Under the pieces are notes generated by a model. That model saw only the letters and a list, made by a program, of their open reading frames with translations. It had not been told where the DNA came from and searched no databases. Positions 5,922 to 11,142 of a stretch of DNA of 11,142 bases are shown piece after piece (position 1 is the first letter of the stretch; the number at the start of each line of letters is the position of its first letter). The stretch is taken from the NCBI GenBank assembly GCA_030536095.1, contig JAUNQQ010000030.1:1-11142 (forward strand), given 5' to 3'. This stretch comes from Candidatus Saccharimonadota bacterium (GTDB lineage Bacteria; Patescibacteriota; Saccharimonadia; Saccharimonadales; Saccharimonadaceae). A program made the translations under genes and the position numbers.

Positions 5922-7070
5922 ATGAAAAATAAAGTAAAAGTCTCTGTTTTAGTTCCGATATATAATGTCGAAAAATACCTCCCTGCTTGCCTAGAGAGTC
6001 TAATTTCCCAGACTCTAAAAGATATCGAGATCATCTGTATTAATGACGGCTCGACTGATTCTTCTCCTGCAATCATAAAGAAATACGCCGCAAAAGATTC
6101 GCGCATCTCTGTTATTACTAAGAAAAACTCCGGCTATGGCGACAGTATGAACAGGGGGCTCGAAAAGGCCACTGGTAAATATGTCGGTATCCTCGAGTCT
6201 GATGATTTTCTCGAACCTGAGGCTTTTGAGACTATGTATAACCTCTCCGAAAAATACCAGACTGATGTTGTTCGCGTAAATTATTATCACTATAAGGATC
6301 ATCAGAACAAAAAATGGTCCGTGATTGATCCCCTATCTGTCGGTCGTCTCGTTGATCCTTCTAAGGAACTCTATATGATTTATATGGCACCAGCTATCTG
6401 GTCAGGTTTATATAATCGCGAATTTCTCCTAAAAAACGACATTAAGTTCCTCTCTACGCCAGGCGCCTCCTACCAGGACACCGGTTTTAACTTTAAGGTC
6501 TGGGCAAATGCTAAACGCGCCGCCTTTTCCGAACGCGCCTTTCTTCATTATCGCCTAGATAATGAATCCTCTTCCGTAAATAACCCCGGAAAGGTTTTCT
6601 GCGTCTGCGATGAGTATGCTGAAATCGAAAAATATCTTCGCGAACACGAGTTGTTCGACGATTTCGGTGATGCTATGCAATTTGCAAAATTCGGTGCCTA
6701 TCTCTGGAATATTGAGCGCCTCGCCCCAAATCTTGCCAAAAAATTTATCATAAAGATGAGCGAAGAATACAAAAATGTCAGCCTTAATCGCTCTTACTTC
6801 TCAAGAACCCAGTGGAAAAAGCTCCAGCTTATTATTAATTATCCGCCCAGTATCTATTATAACTATTACCGTCTTGCCTCCCTGAAGCCTAAGCTCCATA
6901 AGTTTATCAGTAAAGCCAATAAGCGTCTGCGCCCTGCTTATCGCCGCCAGATTGAAATTATGAATCTCGTTGACAATCTCGTCGAACAAAATGCCATTTT
7001 GACCGACCAACTTGCCCTCCTAGAGCAGCAGCTAAACGAACAGAAAGGGAAGAATAATGCCAAAAATTAG
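5922..7070 (+). CDS. GT2 family glycosyltransferase with leucine-zipper tail
   Basis: Transfers a sugar from a nucleotide-sugar donor, on the cytoplasmic side, to a growing glycan; donor and acceptor are unknown. The GT-A domain covers about residues 5-215. It starts KVSVLVPIYN, carries NDGSTD (41-46) for the nucleotide, ESDD (92-95) as the metal-binding DXD-type site (first Asp replaced by Glu) and YQDTGF (184-189), where the usual acidic pair of the catalytic base region reads QD. A helical region follows. Residues 346-371 form regular heptads (I346, V350, L353, N357, L360, L364, L367, L371), a likely parallel dimer coiled coil. There is no membrane helix. The gene heads a three-gene operon and overlaps the next gene by 14 nt. 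The start is set by the promoter position and by alignment of the KVSVLVPIYN strand near the N-terminus. Confidence 0.92.
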   Translation: MKNKVKVSVLVPIYNVEKYLPACLESLISQTLKDIEIICINDGSTDSSPAIIKKYAAKDSRISVITKKNSGYGDSMNRGLEKATGKYVGILESDDFLEPEAFETMYNLSEKYQTDVVRVNYYHYKDHQNKKWSVIDPLSVGRLVDPSKELYMIYMAPAIWSGLYNREFLLKNDIKFLSTPGASYQDTGFNFKVWANAKRAAFSERAFLHYRLDNESSSVNNPGKVFCVCDEYAEIEKYLREHELFDDFGDAMQFAKFGAYLWNIERLAPNLAKKFIIKMSEEYKNVSLNRSYFSRTQWKKLQLIINYPPSIYYNYYRLASLKPKLHKFISKANKRLRPAYRRQIEIMNLVDNLVEQNAILTDQLALLEQQLNEQKGKNNAKN

Positions 7071-8214
7071 TATTATCATTACAACGCATAACGACGAAAA
7101 ATACCTAAAGACCTGTCTCGACGCCATTCTTGCCCAGACTTTTGCCGACTTTGAAGCAATTATCATTGACGACGCTTCTGAAGACAAAACTCCCGAAATC
7201 ATAAAATCCTACGCAAAAAAGGATTCCCGCATAAAGCCATATTTCCTCGAGGAAAACGGCGGAATTTCCGCCTCGCGTAATTTCGGTCTCTCTAAGGCCT
7301 CCGCCGAATATATCATGTTTTGCGATGGTGACGATTATTATGCGCCGACTATGTGCGAAAAGATGTTTTCCGCAATTCATACCCAGAACACTGATATTGG
7401 TATCTGTGAAATAAAAGTCTTCTATGAAGCTCACCACGAAATGAAATTCAGTGACGACTGCTATTATAAGCTAAAATTTTCCGGCCGACATCTAATTGAC
7501 GGGAATATTATCCACAATATTGATACTTCCGTTGATAACAAAATCTTTCGAAAGAGCCTCGTTGAGAAACATCAGCTTCGCTTCCCGGTTGGTTTACGTT
7601 ACGAAGACAGTTTCTTTGTTACCGCCTATATGTTTGCTAGCAACTCCGCTTTCTTCGTGTATGAGCCGCTCTACTATTATTTCCGCCACGAAGGTTCCTT
7701 TATGTCTCAGACTTGGTCGAAGCAAACCGAAGAAGACTCTTCTATCGACAATATTCGCATCTTTGTTGAACTTCACGCTCTGCTTGCTCGCGAAAAACTT
7801 CTCCAGACAAAGAAACACTATGATTTCTTCTGGACTTATTTCTGTGATTATATCTATGCCGCTCATAACTGGTGTAAATCCGCCAAAATGCGCGAGACGA
7901 TTCGTGATGAAATTTCCGATTTTGTCGGCGCAAACGAAGAAGAAATTGCGACAAAAACCAGTAGCTCAACCCGGAAATATCTCGCCGAGTTTACTTCGCC
8001 ACGTTTCTATTCTACCTCCTGGAAGGTAGTCAGTAAGCTAAAGCATATAACTAAAACCCTTGCCCAGAAACTCTCTCATCGTTTCTGTAAGATTTCCACT
8101 TCTCAAAACTGGTCTCTTATAAAACTACGCGGTCTTACGGTTAGTACAAACTATCTCCGCTCCCATACTGAGATTCTCCGAAAAACCAAATTCGGAAAGC
8201 CTCATGAAACATAA
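7057..8214 (+). CDS. GT2 family glycosyltransferase
   Basis: Second GT-A glycosyltransferase of the operon, 385 residues. It begins KISIIITTHN and carries DDASED (38-43) for nucleotide binding, GGISASRNFGL (68-78), the DXD-type metal site DGDD (90-93) and YEDSFF (182-187) with the catalytic-base Glu-Asp pair typical of the EpsJ/WcaA-like branch. A non-catalytic, basic, helical C-terminus (about 250-385) follows, with no membrane helix. Unlike the first glycosyltransferase it keeps the standard Asp and Glu-Asp residues. AAAGGGAAG (7044-7052) lies 4 nt before the ATG, inside the end of the previous gene. It overlaps the preceding gene by 14 nt and the next by 11 nt, so the three are translated together and probably build the same surface glycan. 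The sugar is unknown. Confidence 0.93.
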   Translation: MPKISIIITTHNDEKYLKTCLDAILAQTFADFEAIIIDDASEDKTPEIIKSYAKKDSRIKPYFLEENGGISASRNFGLSKASAEYIMFCDGDDYYAPTMCEKMFSAIHTQNTDIGICEIKVFYEAHHEMKFSDDCYYKLKFSGRHLIDGNIIHNIDTSVDNKIFRKSLVEKHQLRFPVGLRYEDSFFVTAYMFASNSAFFVYEPLYYYFRHEGSFMSQTWSKQTEEDSSIDNIRIFVELHALLAREKLLQTKKHYDFFWTYFCDYIYAAHNWCKSAKMRETIRDEISDFVGANEEEIATKTSSSTRKYLAEFTSPRFYSTSWKVVSKLKHITKTLAQKLSHRFCKISTSQNWSLIKLRGLTVSTNYLRSHTEILRKTKFGKPHET

Positions 8215-9949
8215 TTCCGGCCACGTATTTCAATTTTTAATCTCTGTTATTGGGACAGTAGGAATTTCGCTTTACCTCGAAAATCCTCACGATTTTCTTA
8301 ATCTAATCATTTTTGCTCTACTTCTTTTTCTCGTTAAAAACATTCGCCTAAAAACCCCAGTTTCCATTCCCGCCCTATTTTTCAGCCTCATACTTTCCAC
8401 TATCCTAGTTATTGGCAAACAACTCGATCTCAGCGGCGCTATTATTTGGACATTTTTTACCCTTATAAAAATCCTTATGTTTAGTCTCGCCATTTTTCCA
8501 GTTACTTACCACCTCATTAAATGGCTAGATTCCTATTGTCCGTTAAGATCTCCGCTTCTTACCAAAAAACATAAACTTATTATTTTTCTTGTCTTTTTTA
8601 CTACAAACTTCCTCTTGTGGCTCGCCCTCTATCCCGGGATTTACGGTTGGGATTCCTCGGCGCACGCTTACCAATTTTTCTACGGCGACCTAACTTCTCA
8701 CTGGTCAGTTTTTCTTGGCTTTGTTTTTTCACGCATCTTAATTTTTGGTCGCGACGTCCTCGGTAGCCTTAGTGCTGGTGTTGCTCTCTCCACCTTTCTT
8801 CAACTAGTTTTAATGTCGTTAATCTACACTAAAATCGTCCTCTTTATTCATCAAAAATTTCGCAATAACTACTTTACGCTCTCCGCGCTTCTTCTTTTTA
8901 CTCTTGTTTTAACCTACGGACTAATGACTGTTTACACTACTCAAGATACCATCTTTGGTGGCCTTTTCGCCCTCACTTTTATCGAATTATATAATGCCTT
9001 TACCGAAAAATCCTACTGGCGCAACAAAAAGACTCCACTAAAATTCATTCTTTTTAGTTTTTTAATGTGCCTCTGTCGCAATAATGGCGTTTATGCCCTT
9101 CTCGTTGTGGTCGTTTCTGCCCTTATTTTCACTAAGAGAAATAAATTGAAGACTACTCTCATAATTGCTATTCCGATTATACTGAGTTTTGTCTTCTCTG
9201 GTCCAGTCCTAAAAATCTTAAACATTCCTAAGGTTGACACAATCAATGAAATGATGAGTATTCCTTCTCAGCAATTTGCTAAAGTTTATAATGAAAGTCA
9301 AAAACTCACCGCCGAAGAAAAATCCGAAATTGATTATTTCTATGACACTCCTGGTAAATTGGAGCTCTATAAAGATCTTCCGCTCCTCGCAGATCGCACT
9401 AAGGAAACCCTGAATGCTACAAAAATCAGCGAAAACCCCCTCCGTTATTTTAGTCTCTGGATACGTCTTGGCATATCGCACCCACGCTCTTATCTAGAGG
9501 CCTTTCTTCTAAATACTCTCGGGACATGGTATCCAAATAAATATTATTATGACGCTAGAAACAACTATCATCCCTACTGCGAATATCGTATGAGCGCCAT
9601 CGCATCAGATTGGCCCGAGCGTCCATCTATTTCTGAAATGCAGATTAATCGCGAATCAAAGTTCCCTCTGCTTGAAAAAGCCCTCTCTGCCCTCATTACC
9701 AGCAATAAGTGGCGAGAACTCCCCATTCTTTCTACTCTTTACTCTGTCGGCATCCATTTTATCATTCTAATTTTTACAATTATCCTCTATATTCATCAAA
9801 AACGAAAAAACTTCCTTGTCCCCCTCTCTCTGATTATCGGTCTATATCTCACTATTTTTCTCGGTCCAGTTTCCGTTTTTCGCTATTGCTACCCCATCGC
9901 TCTAGTCTCCCCAATTTTAATCTCCTCTCTATTTTGCCGACGCAATTAA
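8204..9949 (+). CDS. Polytopic membrane protein, DUF6020-like, possible GT-C
   Basis: Integral membrane protein of 581 residues with roughly 11-13 hydrophobic helices. After the early helices comes YPGIYGWDSSAH (143-154), with Asp150 in what should be an external loop, resembling the conserved motif I recall for the uncharacterised DUF6020 family. A long soluble segment (about 345-500, containing PYCEYRMSAIASDWPERPS) precedes the last two helices, which end in basic SSLFCRRN. An acidic residue in the first large external loop, many helices and a soluble C-terminal part are also features of GT-C enzymes that use lipid-linked sugars. With two glycosyltransferases upstream, a role as glycosyltransferase, glycan flippase or polymerase is reasonable inference but not shown. 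The start overlaps the previous stop by 11 nt, with a weak GGAAAG (8194-8199). No terminator is visible after the stop. Confidence 0.85.
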   Translation: MKHNSGHVFQFLISVIGTVGISLYLENPHDFLNLIIFALLLFLVKNIRLKTPVSIPALFFSLILSTILVIGKQLDLSGAIIWTFFTLIKILMFSLAIFPVTYHLIKWLDSYCPLRSPLLTKKHKLIIFLVFFTTNFLLWLALYPGIYGWDSSAHAYQFFYGDLTSHWSVFLGFVFSRILIFGRDVLGSLSAGVALSTFLQLVLMSLIYTKIVLFIHQKFRNNYFTLSALLLFTLVLTYGLMTVYTTQDTIFGGLFALTFIELYNAFTEKSYWRNKKTPLKFILFSFLMCLCRNNGVYALLVVVVSALIFTKRNKLKTTLIIAIPIILSFVFSGPVLKILNIPKVDTINEMMSIPSQQFAKVYNESQKLTAEEKSEIDYFYDTPGKLELYKDLPLLADRTKETLNATKISENPLRYFSLWIRLGISHPRSYLEAFLLNTLGTWYPNKYYYDARNNYHPYCEYRMSAIASDWPERPSISEMQINRESKFPLLEKALSALITSNKWRELPILSTLYSVGIHFIILIFTIILYIHQKRKNFLVPLSLIIGLYLTIFLGPVSVFRYCYPIALVSPILISSLFCRRN

Positions 9950-9977
9950 GTTTTCCTCAGTAACCCCAGATACATCC

Positions 9978-10005
9978 TTGACTTTTTCTAAAATTCCTGT
10001 ATAAT
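9978..10005 (+). promoter_or_regulatory. Promoter of rpsJ
   Basis: TTGACT (9978-9983) and TATAAT (10000-10005) are 16 bp apart. Transcription would start near 10012 and produce an 84-nt leader, the longest in the window. The leader contains a small possible hairpin (ACTCTC at 10052-10057 with GGGAGT at 10061-10066, one G-U pair), which may be a ribosomal-protein control site; that role is speculative. Confidence 0.75.
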
Positions 10006-10095
10006 AAAACTAATCATTAATACAATAATCACGCCCCGAAAACTCATTGACACTCTCTCTGGGAGTATCTGAGATTACGGAGCAGAAAGGATAAA

Positions 10096-10431
10096 ATGCC
10101 AACTACTAAAAAAACCGAAGCTACCGAAGGTCTAAAGATTCGTATTCGTCTAAAGGCCTATGACCATCGCGTTATTGATCAGAGTGCGAAGCAGATTGTC
10201 GATACGGCAATTCGCACCGGCGCAACCGTTTCCGGTCCAGTTCCGCTTCCAACTAAGCGCTCAACCTTTACTGTCGTGAAATCTCCGCATGTCTATAAGA
10301 CTGGCGGCGAGGCCTTTGAGATGAAAATCCATAAGCGTCTAATTGATATCCTGAATGCTACACCAAAGACGATTGAATCTCTCCAGAATCTTTCGCTTCC
10401 GGCCGGCGTTGACGCTGAAATTCGGATGTAG
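10096..10431 (+). CDS. rpsJ: 30S ribosomal protein S10
   Basis: Small-subunit protein in the 30S head; in many bacteria it also serves as NusE in transcription antitermination with NusB. The 111-residue sequence carries the family hallmarks: [11 protein letters not shown] (14-24), [14 protein letters not shown] (47-60), SPH then HKRLIDILN, and the end [11 protein letters not shown]. Two details differ from typical S10: a polar N-terminal extension of about 11 residues ([11 protein letters not shown]), and the segment usually near NKDSREQFE reading [17 protein letters not shown] (10084-10091) lies 4 nt before the ATG. The gene usually leads the long S10 ribosomal operon, but here it has its own promoter and is closed by a terminator 16 nt after its stop, followed by an unrelated gene instead of rplC. 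Confidence 0.97.
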   Translation: MPTTKKTEATEGLKIRIRLKAYDHRVIDQSAKQIVDTAIRTGATVSGPVPLPTKRSTFTVVKSPHVYKTGGEAFEMKIHKRLIDILNATPKTIESLQNLSLPAGVDAEIRM

Positions 10432-10437
10432 TCTTAC

Positions 10438-10466
10438 TTTACAATACAAAAGAACTCTGCTATAAT
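10438..10466 (+). promoter_or_regulatory. Promoter embedded in the rpsJ terminator
   Basis: TTTACA (10438-10443) and TATAAT (10461-10466) are exactly 17 bp apart. The spacer is largely the left arm of the rpsJ terminator and the -10 box is the first six bases of the hairpin loop. Transcription would start near 10473, still in the loop, so the new RNA carries only the right arm and cannot form the terminator. The leader to the next gene is 40 nt. Confidence 0.75.
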
Positions 10467-10489
10467 ATATTTATCGCAGAGTTCTTTTT
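10448..10489 (+). terminator. Intrinsic terminator of rpsJ
   Basis: AAAAGAACTCTGC (10448-10460) pairs perfectly with GCAGAGTTCTTTT (10476-10488): a 13-bp stem around a 15-nt AT-rich loop, with a T-tract ending at 10489. It lies 16 nt past the rpsJ stop. The loop holds the -10 box of the downstream gene. Confidence 0.92.
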
Positions 10490-10512
10490 AGCTAGAATGA
10501 AAGAAGGTTATT

Positions 10513-11142
10513 ATGCTTTACCAATTCTCTGATCGTCCGTCTGAAGATGAAATTTACATCCTAAATTACGCCGATTGCCATCTCATAGACCATCCTCCTT
10601 ATAATTATAAGGAGGCCGAGATTACCGAGTTTTATTACCTCATTGACCGATTCGGTAGAAGAATGGATTTATCGATTTCTCGTGACCATTGGCAAATTCC
10701 CGCTACCTTTGCCTTGATGTGTTCTCTCTGGAACGCTCATACCCAGATTAACTCGATTACTCCTAAGCAGTTCCTGCGTAAATATCGCGCCACGCTTGCG
10801 CTTTCTGGCGCCTCTCAGTCTGCGCTCATGCTTTTTGGCTTGTCTCCAGTCCAGGTGAACCGTAGTCGCTGGACATCTGCCGACCGAATTTATCTCTCGG
10901 ATAACCTCGAGCGTATTGCAAAGAATCTCGGAAAGGAATCTCAGCTCATTACCCCAAGCGATAATTTTTTCCGAAAGTGGCGTAACTTACTGAAACTAAA
11001 AATCGACTTTTTCGACCTAGTTCTCGCCATGCCACCAGCCGAACGCGTTTTTCTCCGTGACGAACTACATAAATACATTTTTTCTTTTCCCGAAAAAAAG
11101 TTCCTTTGTGCTCGCGCGACGCTCCCCTCTGATTTATTCTAG
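10513..11142 (+). CDS. Hypothetical protein of 209 residues
   Basis: I do not recognise this protein. It is soluble-looking, with no signal peptide, membrane helix or nucleotide-binding motif, and rich in aromatic and charged residues. The N-terminal half (about 1-60) includes YILNYADCHLIDHPPYNY and a Tyr-rich stretch EFYYLIDRFGRR. The middle (about 85-125) looks helical, with QFLRKYRATLALSGASQSALMLF. The C-terminal part holds the basic segment FFRKWRNLLKLKIDFFDLVL and ends with an acidic/basic helix around PPAERVFLRDELHKY. The start at 10513 is supported by AAGAAGG (10501-10507) 5 nt upstream and by the promoter in the rpsJ terminator. The stop TAG occupies the last three bases of the window, so the gene is complete; whether it is cotranscribed with something further on cannot be seen. 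Confidence 0.8.
   Translation: MLYQFSDRPSEDEIYILNYADCHLIDHPPYNYKEAEITEFYYLIDRFGRRMDLSISRDHWQIPATFALMCSLWNAHTQINSITPKQFLRKYRATLALSGASQSALMLFGLSPVQVNRSRWTSADRIYLSDNLERIAKNLGKESQLITPSDNFFRKWRNLLKLKIDFFDLVLAMPPAERVFLRDELHKYIFSFPEKKFLCARATLPSDLF

Noticed and set aside
7496-8029. 177-residue open frame on + inside the second glycosyltransferase
   Set aside because: It is fully contained in a gene with intact catalytic motifs, and the composition is that of an off-frame reading.
10047-10075. Perfect TTGACA at 10047-10052 as a second rpsJ promoter
   Set aside because: At 17 bp spacing the -10 would be TGAGAT, matching only three of six bases and lacking the key second A. The TTGACT/TATAAT pair upstream is far better.
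1-11142. CRISPR array, insertion sequence, integrase or phage module
   Set aside because: I looked for regularly spaced repeats, terminal inverted repeats and transposase or recombinase motifs on both strands and saw none.

Overview
The window reads as bacterial chromosome from a small-genome, Gram-positive-like lineage, most likely the Candidate Phyla Radiation and probably Saccharibacteria (TM7). This is inferred from the divergent elongation factor G, the terse intergenic regions, a VPNTGP sortase-like surface protein, and glycosyltransferases next to a DUF6020-like membrane protein. Every gene I accept is on the + strand. TGA acts as a stop (end of the ABC ATPase at 4458-4460) and no gene contains an in-frame TGA, which argues against the Gracilibacteria/Absconditabacteria code.

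Layout. 94-612: a two-helix, Ser-rich surface protein, followed 4 nt later by tRNA-Leu(UAG) at 617-702. 703-990: a weak tRNA terminator, then the promoter and 68-nt leader of fusA. 991-3087: fusA, closed by a strong terminator. 3204-3581: a small orphan protein with an Arg-rich head and a Gly/Phe-rich tail, with its own promoter, Shine-Dalgarno (SD) and terminator. 3726-5794: a two-gene MacB-type ABC transporter (ATPase, then FtsX-like permease). 5922-9949: three overlapping genes, two GT2 glycosyltransferases and a polytopic membrane protein, probably a surface-glycan operon. 10096-10431: rpsJ (ribosomal protein S10) as a single-gene unit. 10513-11142: an unrecognised 209-residue protein ending exactly at the window edge.

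Two things stand out. First, EF-G is canonical across its length, but both loops that read the guanine base have changed: G4 is NKIN instead of NKxD, and the usual G5 GSA segment reads TGGDG. Second, the regulatory DNA is very compressed. The rpsJ terminator and the promoter of the next gene are the same DNA, with the -10 box forming the hairpin loop. The -10 box of the tRNA forms the last codons of the preceding gene. The ABC and glycosyltransferase operons have a -10 box placed so that transcription should start at or within about two bases of the ATG (leaderless), whereas the other transcription units with a visible promoter carry leaders with SD sequences.

Functionally the window alternates translation genes (tRNA-Leu, fusA, rpsJ) with cell-envelope genes (surface protein, ABC exporter, glycan operon) and two proteins of unknown role. 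I see no CRISPR array, insertion sequence, integrase or phage gene.
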